A stretch of 10,551 nucleotides of DNA from Oscillospiraceae bacterium (GCA_902766855.1 CACXFE010000078.1:1-10551), one strand, 5' to 3'. Numbered from the stretch's first letter, positions 1-7,082 are shown. The notes: generated by a model not told the origin, from the letters alone. Numbers and translations: made by a program.

Positions 1-90
1 CGGGGATAGAGTGCAGGCCGAAAATCTTTGATTTTCGAGCGAGCGGCATCCCCGTCCAAGAGAGGGGCGACTTTGTCGACACTCTCTCCA
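1..90 (+). other. Structured non-coding segment with nested hairpins
   Basis: Seen in sequence: CGGGGAT (1-7) pairs perfectly with ATCCCCG (48-54). Inside this lies a perfect 8-bp hairpin, CGAAAATC (19-26) with GATTTTCG (30-37) and a TTT loop. A second hairpin follows: AGAGAG (59-64) pairs with CTCTCT (82-87), and an inner CGAC/GTCG stem (68-71 with 75-78) carries another TTT loop. An intrinsic terminator comes directly after. This arrangement suggests the 3' part of a structured RNA, a repetitive intergenic element, or a 3' UTR of a gene outside the window. I do not recognise the family. The orientation is assigned from the terminator. The left end may extend beyond the window. Confidence 0.45.
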
Positions 91-124
91 CGGATCACCC
101 GATCCGGGGTTTTTATTGTTTTTT
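91..124 (+). terminator. Intrinsic terminator upstream of the YetF-family gene
   Basis: CGGATC (91-96) and GATCCG (101-106) form a perfect 6-bp stem with an ACCC loop. GGG and then a long T-rich tract follow (T110-T114, then more T up to 124). This is a good Rho-independent terminator on the plus strand. It most likely ends an upstream transcript. It could also attenuate transcription into the YetF-family gene, because no clear promoter is seen between 125 and 171. Confidence 0.7.
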
Positions 125-171
125 CGCATAATCGGCCGTTTTTCGCCCAAAATGAACAATGGGTGAAAAAT

Positions 172-849
172 ATGACTGTTTCGATCGTTCGCACTGTGAT
201 TTTATATCTGTTCATTACCGTGGCAATTCGTTTGATGGGAAAGCGCCAAATCGGCGATATGCAGCCAAATGAATTGGTGGTTACCTTACTGATTTCGGAA
301 ATTGCGGCAATTCCCTTGCAGGATCCCGAACGCCCGCTGATGGATGGGATCGCCGCGATCTTCATGCTGGTGGTGTTGGAGATCATCCTGTCCGTTTTGC
401 TGATGAAAAGCCACGCGATCCGCAAAATCATGAGCGGCAGTTCGGTGGTGATCATCCAAAACGGCGAAATCGACCAAAAAGCCATGCGAAAAGTCCGGAT
501 GACGGTGCTTGATCTGATTGAATTACTGCGCGCACAAGAAGTATTTGATCTATCCACGGTCGGCTATGCGGTACTCGAAGTCAACGGTGAATTAAGCGTT
601 TTACTCAAAAGTGATCAGCAACCGCCCGCCAAAGCCGATCTTTCGCTCGCTTGTGAGCCCGCCATGCTTTCCCTGCCGATCATCAGCGACGGCATCGTCA
701 TGGCTGAAACCATGCAGTCCCTCGGGATCACACGCCATGCGTTAAACGAAATTCTGAAAAAAGAAAACCGCCGCCCACAGGATATTTTTCTGATGATGAT
801 CGACCGCAATCTTGCTTACACGATCGTCCCGATGAAGGAGAAGCCATGA
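172..849 (+). CDS. YetF-family (DUF421) membrane protein
   Basis: A 225-residue protein with three predicted N-terminal membrane helices (about residues 5-21, 34-48 and 57-78), followed by a soluble YetF-type domain. Family hallmarks seen are RLMGKRQIGDMQPNELVVTL near the N-terminus, a GSSVVIIQNGEI stretch around residues 90-101, then RMTVLDLIELLRAQ and VGYAVLEVNGELSVLLK. B. subtilis YetF, YrbG and YdfS are known members; their molecular role is poorly defined, and some members affect spore or membrane properties. The ATG at 172 is chosen over an in-frame ATG at 28 because the family begins here, GGGTG (161-165) is a modest ribosome binding site, and the extra 48 residues would be translated from the hairpin and terminator region. 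The downstream DUF4363 gene overlaps by 4 bases, implying translational coupling. Family assignment is firm; function is unknown. Confidence 0.88.
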   Translation: MTVSIVRTVILYLFITVAIRLMGKRQIGDMQPNELVVTLLISEIAAIPLQDPERPLMDGIAAIFMLVVLEIILSVLLMKSHAIRKIMSGSSVVIIQNGEIDQKAMRKVRMTVLDLIELLRAQEVFDLSTVGYAVLEVNGELSVLLKSDQQPPAKADLSLACEPAMLSLPIISDGIVMAETMQSLGITRHALNEILKKENRRPQDIFLMMIDRNLAYTIVPMKEKP

Positions 850-1220
850 AAAGATTGATTCCTGCCGTCATTTTACTTGTCGTTATTCTCACAATCGGTG
901 TTTTCAGCAGCCGATACATTCAAAATTCTACTGCTGAATTGGTCACCCTGGCGGAACAATGTGAAGAAGAATTTGAACACGATCCCACCTCCGTGCCCGC
1001 GCTGCAAACCTTGAAAATCCGTTGGGAGCGGGACGCCTATTGGCTTTCCTGTTTTGTGAATCATCGAAGATTGGTGGATGCGGAATTGGAACTCAATTCC
1101 CTTTTTAACGAAAACACCAAACAAGAAAGAACTTTATTTGCAGAGCATCTTGACCGGTTTAAAAATATTCTTTATCAAATTGAAGATGATTCCAAACTCA
1201 ATCTCCGAAGCATTGTATGA
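846..1220 (+). CDS. DUF4363 family protein
   Basis: A 124-residue protein with one N-terminal membrane helix (about residues 4-22) and an otherwise helical, charged extracytoplasmic domain. It resembles the DUF4363 family of Clostridia, with the typical spaced pattern of a conserved W (RWERDAYWL, about residues 59-67) and a C-terminal half containing E/L-rich helices. The ATG overlaps the stop of the YetF-family gene (ATGA at 846-849). AAGGAG lies at 835-840, five bases upstream, so the start is well supported. A YetF gene next to a DUF4363 gene is a recurrent clostridial arrangement, suggesting that the two membrane proteins work together. No enzymatic motif is visible. The next gene has its own promoter, so this two-gene unit probably ends here, although I see no clear terminator after it. 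Confidence 0.8.
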   Translation: MKRLIPAVILLVVILTIGVFSSRYIQNSTAELVTLAEQCEEEFEHDPTSVPALQTLKIRWERDAYWLSCFVNHRRLVDAELELNSLFNENTKQERTLFAEHLDRFKNILYQIEDDSKLNLRSIV

Positions 1221-1238
1221 ATATTTATGCAATAACGC

Positions 1239-1267
1239 TTGACTTCTATGCAAAACAATGCTATAAT
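1239..1267 (+). promoter_or_regulatory. Sigma-A-type promoter of the ABC importer operon
   Basis: The -35 box TTGACT (1239-1244), a 17-base spacer and a perfect -10 box TATAAT (1262-1267) are seen. The expected transcription start is near 1274. The 5' leader is about 60 bases and contains AGGAGA (1321-1326), eight bases before the ATG at 1335. Confidence 0.88.
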
Positions 1268-1310
1268 ATTGTTATTCAATATGCGGGATTACAATGAATT
1301 GTATTTCCGC
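1254..1310 (+). promoter_or_regulatory. Inverted repeats over the -10 box and leader; candidate operator
   Basis: AACAAT (1254-1259) and ATTGTT (1268-1273) form an inverted repeat that brackets the -10 box. ATATTG (1266-1271) and CAATAT (1277-1282) form a second one over the start site. A third, in the leader, runs from GCGG (1283-1286) to CCGC (1307-1310) with inner TACAA/TTGTA arms. The motif ACAAT/ATTGT recurs in all of them. This is what a repressor site near a start would look like, but no regulator can be named, and the AT-rich composition makes some of it likely by chance. The leader hairpin has no T-tract, so it is not a terminator. Confidence 0.35.
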
Positions 1311-1334
1311 AAAAAATGACAGGAGAGAATTTTT

Positions 1335-2105
1335 ATGAAAGTTTTTGCAAAAATCCTTTGTTTGTGCTTGTCCCTTACCGTGTTGGTTCTTTGCTGCGGT
1401 TGCGGTGATACCGGGCTGACCACCGAAGAGGGAAAACTCACCATGGCTACCAATGCCGAGTTTCCGCCCTATGAGTTCCGTGAAGGCGATAAAATCGTCG
1501 GGATCGATGCCGAAGTCGCCGGTCTGATCGCGGAAAAACTCGGTTTGGAACTGGAAATCGCGGATGTGGATTTTGAATCGATCATCCCCGGTGTGCAATC
1601 CGGCAAGTATGATATGGGTATGGCCGGCATGACCGTGACCGAAGATCGCCAAAAGAAAGTCAACTTCTCCACTTCCTATGCCAAAGGCATTCAGGTAGTC
1701 ATCGTAAAGGAAGACAGCGATATTAAATCCATTGATGATCTGACCGGCAAAAAGATCGGCGCTCAACAAGGCACCACCGGTTATATTTACGCGTCCGACA
1801 CCCCCGAAAACGGCGGTTACGGCGAAGAAAATGTTATCGGCTATCAAAACGGCGCGCTCGCTGTGGAAGCCTTGAAAGGCGGAAAAGTAGATTGCGTGAT
1901 CATTGATAACGAACCGGCCAAAGCCTATGTTGCCGCGAATGAAGGCTTAAAGATTTTGGATACCGAGTTTACCAATGAAGATTATGCGATTTGCTTCTCC
2001 AAGAAAAATGATGAATTGCAGAAAAAAGTAAACGATGCTTTGGAAGAACTCATTGCCGACGGTTCTCTCCAAAAAGTAGTGGATAAATACATCAAAGCCG
2101 AATAA
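1335..2105 (+). CDS. Polar amino-acid ABC transporter substrate-binding lipoprotein
   Basis: A 256-residue extracellular binding protein of the SBP_bac_3 (PAAT) family that captures an amino acid for the permease and ATPase encoded downstream. The N-terminus has a Lys-containing signal peptide with a Cys/Leu-rich core. The likely lipidated residue is Cys23, in the unusual lipobox C-C-G-C (Cys21 is an alternative). Ligand-domain hallmarks are ATNAEFPPYEF (38-48), GMAGMTVTEDRQ with Arg105, the usual ligand-carboxylate contact, GAQQGTTGYIYA (142-153) and VIIDNEPAKAYV with Asp191, a position that commonly binds the ligand amino group. The start has a strong AGGAGA site and follows a consensus promoter by a short leader. 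The Arg and Asp pair fits a polar or basic amino acid, but the exact substrate cannot be read from the sequence. Confidence 0.92.
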   Translation: MKVFAKILCLCLSLTVLVLCCGCGDTGLTTEEGKLTMATNAEFPPYEFREGDKIVGIDAEVAGLIAEKLGLELEIADVDFESIIPGVQSGKYDMGMAGMTVTEDRQKKVNFSTSYAKGIQVVIVKEDSDIKSIDDLTGKKIGAQQGTTGYIYASDTPENGGYGEENVIGYQNGALAVEALKGGKVDCVIIDNEPAKAYVAANEGLKILDTEFTNEDYAICFSKKNDELQKKVNDALEELIADGSLQKVVDKYIKAE

Positions 2106-2123
2106 AATCAAACAAAACAGTTG

Positions 2124-2154
2124 CAGGGCGGTGATAGGCCGCCCTGTTCTTTTC
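2124..2154 (+). terminator. Intercistronic hairpin, partial terminator or mRNA stabiliser
   Basis: CAGGGCGG (2124-2131) pairs perfectly with CCGCCCTG (2139-2146) around a 7-base loop, and TTCTTTT follows. The stem is strong and the T-tract is interrupted, so partial termination is plausible. The position, between the binding-protein gene and the permease gene, is where importer operons often carry a structure that leaves the binding protein in excess. No good promoter for the permease gene is seen after it. Confidence 0.65.
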
Positions 2155-2185
2155 CCGGTATTATATAAAAGGAGTTGGTATACGG

Positions 2186-2926
2186 ATGTTTTTGGTTGAA
2201 TGGTTCCGTTCTTTGATCGATGAATTCAAGTTCGTATTTGTCAACGGAAACCGTTATCAACAAATGATCACCGGCTTTGTCAACACATTAAAGATCACCT
2301 TCGGCGCTCTGCTGATCGGTATTTTGATCGGCATTGTGGTAGCCGCGGTGCGTTCTACATATGATCAAAGCGGCAAAGCCTTGAAAAATCACGGCGGGAT
2401 CGGGTATCCGATTCTGGCATTTTTCAATGCAATCTGCAAAGTTTATCTTGCCGTTATCCGCGGAACACCGGTTGTAGTCCAGTTGATGATCGCGTATTTT
2501 GTCATTTTTATCAGCATTAAAAACGGCGTTCCCATCGCCATTTTCGCTTTTGGGATCAACTCCGGCGCCTATGTGGCGGAAATTTTCCGGGGCGGCATTA
2601 TGTCGATCGATAAAGGGCAGTTTGAAGCCGGGCGCTCATTGGGGCTGAATTATGTGCAAACCATGGTGCATATCATCATTCCGCAAATGTTCAAAACCGT
2701 CCTCCCTACCCTTTGCAATGAATTTATCGCCCTTTTAAAAGAAACTTCTGTTGCGGGCTATGTCGGCGTGGTTGATCTCACCAAAGCCGGTAATGCCATC
2801 GCCGGCAGAACCTATTCCTATTTTCTTCCTTTGCTCACGGTCGCAGCGATTTACCTGATCATTGTGCTGATTCTCACCAACCTTGTGGCAAGGCTTGAAA
2901 GGAGGCTGCGTAACAGTGACCACTGA
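2186..2926 (+). CDS. Polar amino-acid ABC transporter permease
   Basis: A 246-residue inner-membrane subunit of the HEQRo/GlnP-type permease family. It has about five membrane helices (about 34-55, 87-110, 114-133, 170-190 and 213-234). VIRGTPVVVQLMI (90-102) is the family signature after the first helix. The EAA loop that docks on the ATPase runs from Glu147 (FEAGRSLGLNY) to IIIPQ (163-167). A glycine-containing segment of about 30 residues between the first helix and the RGTP motif (about 57-86) is longer than in the shortest homologues. AAGGAG (2169-2174) lies 11 bases before the ATG, a slightly long spacing. The gene ends inside the start of the ATPase gene. It presumably acts as a homodimer, since a single permease gene is present. 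Confidence 0.93.
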   Translation: MFLVEWFRSLIDEFKFVFVNGNRYQQMITGFVNTLKITFGALLIGILIGIVVAAVRSTYDQSGKALKNHGGIGYPILAFFNAICKVYLAVIRGTPVVVQLMIAYFVIFISIKNGVPIAIFAFGINSGAYVAEIFRGGIMSIDKGQFEAGRSLGLNYVQTMVHIIIPQMFKTVLPTLCNEFIALLKETSVAGYVGVVDLTKAGNAIAGRTYSYFLPLLTVAAIYLIIVLILTNLVARLERRLRNSDH

Positions 2927-3656
2927 TACCGTGATTATCAAAACAGAAAATCTTGAAAAAGCGTTCGGCAAAATCGAGGTTTTAAAAGGCATCCATACCG
3001 AAATCAAAAAGGGTGAAGTCGTGGTGATCATCGGGCCTTCCGGTTCCGGGAAATCCACTTTTTTGCGCACTTTGAATTTACTGGAAGACCCCACCGGCGG
3101 CAAAGTTTTCTTTGAAGGCAATGATATTACCGATCCGAAAGTCAATATCAATTTGCATCGCCAAAAAATGGGAATGGTCTTTCAGCAATTCAATCTATTC
3201 CCGCATATGACCGTTTTGCGCAACATGACCATTGCGCCGATGAAGTTGAAAAAGATTTCCAAACAAGAGGCGGAAAACCGCGCGCTTCAACTGCTGGAAC
3301 GCGTAGGTCTTGCAGATCGTGCTAACGCATATCCGGCGCAACTTTCCGGCGGGCAAAAACAGCGTGTAGCCATTGTCCGCGCCCTGTGTATGCAGCCGGA
3401 TGTGATGCTTTTTGATGAGCCTACTTCCGCGTTGGATCCCGAAATGGTGGGCGAGGTGCTGGATGTTATGAAAAAACTGGCGGACGAAGGCATGACCATG
3501 GTGGTCGTTACCCATGAAATGGGATTTGCCCGCGAAGTGGCGGATCGTGTTCTGTTTATTGATGACGGCGTGATTGTGGAAGAAGGCACTCCCGAAGCAA
3601 TTTTCGAGCATCCGCAAAGCCCCCGTCTGAAAGATTTTTTAAGCAAAGTAATATAA
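2916..3656 (+). CDS. Polar amino-acid ABC transporter ATP-binding protein
   Basis: A 246-residue cytoplasmic ATPase of the GlnQ/HisP class that powers the importer. All nucleotide-binding elements are intact: Walker A GPSGSGKST (40-48), Q-loop at Gln90/Gln91 (FQQFNLFPHMTV), signature LSGGQKQR (143-150), Walker B VMLFDEPTSALD (163-174) with Glu168, and the H-loop VVTHEM with His200. The start is taken as GTG at 2916: AAGGAGG lies at 2899-2905, ten bases upstream, and the resulting N-terminus (MTTDTVIIKTENLEKAFG) has normal length. An in-frame ATG at 2883 would add 11 residues deep inside the permease gene and lacks a suitable ribosome binding site. The gene overlaps the permease stop by 11 bases, indicating coupled translation. 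It is the last gene of the operon. Confidence 0.93.
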   Translation: MTTDTVIIKTENLEKAFGKIEVLKGIHTEIKKGEVVVIIGPSGSGKSTFLRTLNLLEDPTGGKVFFEGNDITDPKVNINLHRQKMGMVFQQFNLFPHMTVLRNMTIAPMKLKKISKQEAENRALQLLERVGLADRANAYPAQLSGGQKQRVAIVRALCMQPDVMLFDEPTSALDPEMVGEVLDVMKKLADEGMTMVVVTHEMGFAREVADRVLFIDDGVIVEEGTPEAIFEHPQSPRLKDFLSKVI

Positions 3657-3657
3657 A

Positions 3658-3675
3658 GCAGGATATTTTTCCTGC
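3658..3675 (+). terminator. Small hairpin directly after the ATPase gene
   Basis: GCAGGA (3658-3663) pairs with TCCTGC (3670-3675) around the loop TATTTT, starting two bases after the stop codon. It has no T-tract of its own on the plus strand. It probably forms a tandem structure with the stronger hairpin that follows. Confidence 0.4.
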
Positions 3676-3707
3676 AAAAAAGCGGCTTGCAACAGCAAGT
3701 CGCTTTT
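3676..3707. terminator. Bidirectional intrinsic terminator between convergent operons
   Basis: The arms 3678-3690 and 3695-3707 pair over 13 positions with one G-T wobble and an AACA loop. On the minus strand the hairpin is followed by six T residues (complement of 3676-3681), making a good terminator for the glycan genes. On the plus strand the T-run is only four long before CCATTT, so it is a weaker but plausible terminator for the ABC importer. Confidence 0.8.
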
Positions 3708-3728
3708 CCATTTGGCGTATTATTTTTG

Positions 3729-5585
3729 TTATTGCTTTGAAGAATAATGATAAGTCGGTACGATCTTTTGAATGATGGCGCGAATATCAATGGTTTCATC
3801 ATACATCGAGCGATAGAGCATGTCCAAATCGGCAAAAAACTCATCTTCGTCAAATTCGATCGGTTTGCCGATATGGATCAATTTATTGGCTGTTTCCTGC
3901 AAGCCCTCTTCCGCCATCAGCATTTCCTCATACAGTTTTTCACCGGGGCGAAGGCCGACAAATTCAATCGCAATATCTTTATAAGGCACCAGCCCGGAAA
4001 GACGGATCAAGTTTTCCGCAAGGGTTAAAATTTTAACCGGCTTCCCCATATCCAAAACAAAAATTTCGCCGCCTTTAGCACTGGCGCCGGCTTGTAAAAC
4101 CAAAGTTACCGCTTCCGGGATGGTCATAAAATAGCGGATAATGTTCGGATCGGTCACCGTAACGGGGCCGCCGCATTCAATTTGCTTTTTAAATAACGGG
4201 ATCACGCTTCCGTTGCTGCCCAGAACATTCCCGAAACGCACTGCAACAAAATCTGTATTCGAGCGGTTGTTGTACGATTGAATGATCATTTCGCACATCC
4301 GTTTGCTCGCACCCATGATATTGGTGGGATTTACGGCTTTATCCGTTGAGATCAGCACAAATTTTTCCACACCGTACCGGTCGGCGCACCGAGCGGTTTT
4401 TAAGGTGCCGATCACATTGTTTTTAATGGTTTCATTAGGGCTGTCTTCCATCAGAGGGACATGTTTATGCGCCGCCGCATGATAGACGATTTGCGGACGA
4501 TAGCGATCAAATACGCAGTTTAACCGCTTGGAATCCCGCACGGAACCGATCAAAACCACCAAATCCAGTTCCGGGAAATTCCGCATCAGTTCATGCTGTA
4601 ATTCATAGGTTGTATTTTCATAAATATCAAACACGATCAACTGTTTCGGGCAATGCGCCGCGATCTGACGGCAAAGTTCACTGCCGATCGTTCCGCCGCC
4701 GCCTGTGACCATTACCACTTTGCCGGACACATAATCCATCACGGTATCCACTTGCAGATCGATTGGTTCACGCCCTAACAGGTCTTCAATTTCCACCTGC
4801 CGGATCGAAGAAGTAATGTCATGCCCTTTTTTCTCATCCAACATTTGATAAATGGAAGGAATGATCCGCAAAGAGCATTGCGTTTGCTGGCAAATGTTGA
4901 GAATTTCGGATTTTTGATCGTTCTTGCAAGACGGGATGGCAAACAAGATCGTATTGATCCCGTATTTCTCAACCGCGTTTAAAATCTCATTCCGATCGCC
5001 TACTATACGGACGCCGGATATGATCCCCCCTTTTTTGGCGGGGTCATCATCAATCACACATTTGATTTTGCAATGCGAATGCCGGCTGCTTGTGTTGATT
5101 TCATCGATCACCATCGAACCGGCGGAGCCTGCGCCGATGATCATAACATTCCCGTCAATATCCGCATACGGTTTTTTCCCGTTATGGTGCTTGGCATCAC
5201 GGGCAATGATAAAATGCTTTAACAAGGTGCGGGATAAAATGGCAAAAAAATTGATCATCAGATAAATAAAAATGAAATACAGCAGGTTAAATGACTTGCT
5301 GAAAACCGCACGCTGTGTTACAAACAAAGCGGACATCGCAACCCCGGTGGCTAAAAAAATGCGCAAAAATTCCGTGATTTTCGAAAACCGCCAAAGAATG
5401 CCGTAAATGGAAAAAATATAGTAGGAAAAACAAACTAAACAAGGTAAAACGATAAGAGAAAACAAAACCAAATGATCAATTACAAGCTGTTTTCCTCCTA
5501 ACAGTAATGCGAATAAAACAGAAATAACCGCGATAGCCGCATCAGTAAAAACTGATAGAAAAAAAGTGCCGTATTTGCCTTTCAT
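3729..5585 (-). CDS. Membrane-bound UDP-sugar 4,6-dehydratase (FlaA1/CapD/WbpM family)
   Basis: A 618-residue polysaccharide-biosynthesis protein, close to the usual length for the large membrane members. Four N-terminal membrane helices (about 10-30, 36-60, 73-90 and 100-121) precede a first Rossmann-like domain with GAGSAG (151-156). The catalytic extended-SDR domain starts with the NAD(P) motif TGGGGTIG (294-301). Further hallmarks are AAAHKHVPLMEDSPNE (370-385), STDKAVNPTNIMGASKR (413-429), RFGNVLGSNGSV and LRPGEK. The usual SDR Tyr of YxxxK is replaced by Met424 with Lys428, the Ser-Met-Lys triad known from WbpM and PglF enzymes, which convert UDP-GlcNAc to a 4-keto-6-deoxy sugar. That substrate is inferred from the family. 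AGGGGA lies eight bases before the ATG, in the 16-base gap after the sugar-transferase gene, so the two genes form one unit. Confidence 0.92.
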   Translation of the reverse strand: MKGKYGTFFLSVFTDAAIAVISVLFALLLGGKQLVIDHLVLFSLIVLPCLVCFSYYIFSIYGILWRFSKITEFLRIFLATGVAMSALFVTQRAVFSKSFNLLYFIFIYLMINFFAILSRTLLKHFIIARDAKHHNGKKPYADIDGNVMIIGAGSAGSMVIDEINTSSRHSHCKIKCVIDDDPAKKGGIISGVRIVGDRNEILNAVEKYGINTILFAIPSCKNDQKSEILNICQQTQCSLRIIPSIYQMLDEKKGHDITSSIRQVEIEDLLGREPIDLQVDTVMDYVSGKVVMVTGGGGTIGSELCRQIAAHCPKQLIVFDIYENTTYELQHELMRNFPELDLVVLIGSVRDSKRLNCVFDRYRPQIVYHAAAHKHVPLMEDSPNETIKNNVIGTLKTARCADRYGVEKFVLISTDKAVNPTNIMGASKRMCEMIIQSYNNRSNTDFVAVRFGNVLGSNGSVIPLFKKQIECGGPVTVTDPNIIRYFMTIPEAVTLVLQAGASAKGGEIFVLDMGKPVKILTLAENLIRLSGLVPYKDIAIEFVGLRPGEKLYEEMLMAEEGLQETANKLIHIGKPIEFDEDEFFADLDMLYRSMYDETIDIRAIIQKIVPTYHYSSKQ

Positions 5586-5601
5586 TCAAAATTCCCCTAA
5601 T

Positions 5602-7035
5602 CTATTTGTTGTTTTGATGATCGGATTGCTCCCACTCCGATAAGATCTCGGATTTTTTATTTTCCAGCTCTTCCAGTTTTTCAAATCCCTCGGTCGATTC
5701 CGGCCGGAGCATGATCTGCAAGGTCATTAAAATCAACTTGATATCCAGAATGATCGAATAGTTTTCGATATACATCAGATCAAGCCGTAATTTATCATAC
5801 GGAGTGGTGTTGTACTTCCCGTAAATCTGCGCAAACCCGGTCAGACCGCCCTTCACTTTTTCCCGGAAGCAGAATTCCGGGATCTCAGCCGTGTATTTTT
5901 CCACATGCTCCACACGCTCCGGGCGCGGGCCGACCAGCGACATATCGCCTTTCAAAATATTCAACAACTGCGGCAATTCATCGATTCTGGTGGCACGGGT
6001 GATTTTCCCCACCTTCGTGATCCGGGGGTCGCCGCCTTTGGCCGGGATCACTTCACCGCATTTTTCCGCATCCACGATCATACTGCGGAATTTCAGAATG
6101 TCAAATTTTCTGCCGTCTTTGGTGACACGCGTTTGCCGATAAAAGACCGGGCCGCGGTCTTCCAATTTGATGGCAAGCGCCACGATCAGCATAATAGGCG
6201 CCGCGGGGATCATTGCGATCAGTGTGACGATCAGATCCAGCATTCGTTTCACAACCGCTTGTGCGGGAGAAAGCCCCCTCCCCTTCACAAGCAGAAGCGG
6301 GGTATCAAATAAATTCATATCCGAAGCGCCGCGCACGATAATATCGGTCAATTTCGGGGCGATATAAACCCGCACGCTTTCCCGGTAACAATACTTTAAA
6401 ATATCATTCCGTATCTGAGCGGGGACATCGTTGATCACCACCGCATCATATTGCGGGATGATTTCGCAAATTTTCTCAAATCCTTCTTCCACCGATACCA
6501 TTTTTTTAACCTGGTACTTGTCAGTCCTAGTGTCTAACTTGAATTTCAGCGTAATGGCTTCATCATTCCCGAAAATCATCAGCATATTTTTCGGAACATA
6601 CAGCCGATGATACAGCATGGAAAACAAAGTGGTGCAGATCAGCGCAATGCCGATGTCGATGATCGTAAGCAAAAGCATCGGCAGCGGAGTGATCATGTGG
6701 TTTGCCATCAGGGACAACTGAAAATAAGTGATGATATTGACGAGAACCAGTGAAATGGATTGTGAAACAATCACATCCGGCAATTTCAAATGCCCGAATT
6801 TAAAACTGTCACAATACAGGAAAAGCACCGTGGTGATTAACCCGTACACCATCATCAAAACATATTTTCCCTTGTGCAAATAATCATAAAAACCGGATTC
6901 ATCGTACTGTGTTTTCCAAATAAAATAAAATGTCAACGCTAAAATCACAACTTCCGTAACCGATTCGGCAAGCCGCAAAGTGTGCTTGATATCGTCAAAT
7001 CGGCGGCGTTTTTTCATTTTGTTCGTAACATCCAT
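5602..7035 (-). CDS. Polyprenyl-phosphate sugar phosphotransferase (initiating glycosyltransferase)
   Basis: A 477-residue bacterial sugar transferase of the WbaP/WcaJ type, which moves a sugar-1-phosphate from a UDP-sugar to undecaprenyl phosphate as the first step of a surface glycan. Four N-terminal membrane helices (about 22-40, 57-75, 89-108 and 117-143) precede a degenerate CoA-binding-like domain (about 148-245). The C-terminal catalytic domain has KRMLDL (263-268) at the start of the membrane-embedded helix, KFRSM (315-319), the DE pair at 352-353 in DELPQL, GDMSLVGPRPE (363-373) and TGFAQIYG (399-406). The tail after about 445 is charged. GGGAGG precedes the ATG at 7035 with about seven bases of spacing. 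Met7 is a less likely alternative start. The gene lies 47 bases after asnA and 16 bases before the dehydratase gene, whose product may make its substrate. The sugar specificity is unknown. Confidence 0.93.
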   Translation of the reverse strand: MDVTNKMKKRRRFDDIKHTLRLAESVTEVVILALTFYFIWKTQYDESGFYDYLHKGKYVLMMVYGLITTVLFLYCDSFKFGHLKLPDVIVSQSISLVLVNIITYFQLSLMANHMITPLPMLLLTIIDIGIALICTTLFSMLYHRLYVPKNMLMIFGNDEAITLKFKLDTRTDKYQVKKMVSVEEGFEKICEIIPQYDAVVINDVPAQIRNDILKYCYRESVRVYIAPKLTDIIVRGASDMNLFDTPLLLVKGRGLSPAQAVVKRMLDLIVTLIAMIPAAPIMLIVALAIKLEDRGPVFYRQTRVTKDGRKFDILKFRSMIVDAEKCGEVIPAKGGDPRITKVGKITRATRIDELPQLLNILKGDMSLVGPRPERVEHVEKYTAEIPEFCFREKVKGGLTGFAQIYGKYNTTPYDKLRLDLMYIENYSIILDIKLILMTLQIMLRPESTEGFEKLEELENKKSEILSEWEQSDHQNNK

Positions 7036-7047
7036 CTTTATTCCTCC

Positions 7048-7065
7048 CGCCCGGAAAAACGGGCG
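7048..7065 (-). other. Small inverted repeat between asnA and the sugar-transferase gene
   Basis: CGCCCG and CGGGCG form a perfect 6-bp stem with a six-base loop. No T-tract follows on the minus strand; the sugar-transferase ribosome binding site comes instead. It is therefore not a convincing terminator, and read-through from asnA is possible. No -35/-10 pair was recognised in the 47-base gap. Confidence 0.5.
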
Positions 7066-7082
7066 ATCGCAACCTTGCCGGC

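Noticed and set aside
3..131. Open frame ending at TAA 129-131 as the 3' end of an upstream protein gene
   Set aside because: It runs through the terminator stem and T-tract, and the sequence is dominated by perfect inverted repeats. It cannot be fully excluded because the upstream sequence is missing.
28..171. N-terminal extension of the YetF-family gene from an in-frame ATG at 28
   Set aside because: The extra 48 residues would be translated through the hairpins and terminator, show no family similarity, and the ATG at 172 matches the family N-terminus.
1272..1847. Long minus-strand open frame opposite the binding-protein gene
   Set aside because: It is antisense to a clear lipoprotein gene, has a low-complexity Gly/Phe/Ile composition, shows no recognisable domain, and mirrors the codon bias of the real gene.
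2883..2915. ATG at 2883 as the start of the ABC ATPase
   Set aside because: It lacks a suitable ribosome binding site and adds residues not typical of the family; GTG at 2916 follows AAGGAGG.
7048..7065. Hairpin between asnA and the sugar-transferase gene as an intrinsic terminator
   Set aside because: The stem is only 6 bp and is followed on the minus strand by the ribosome binding site, not a T-tract.
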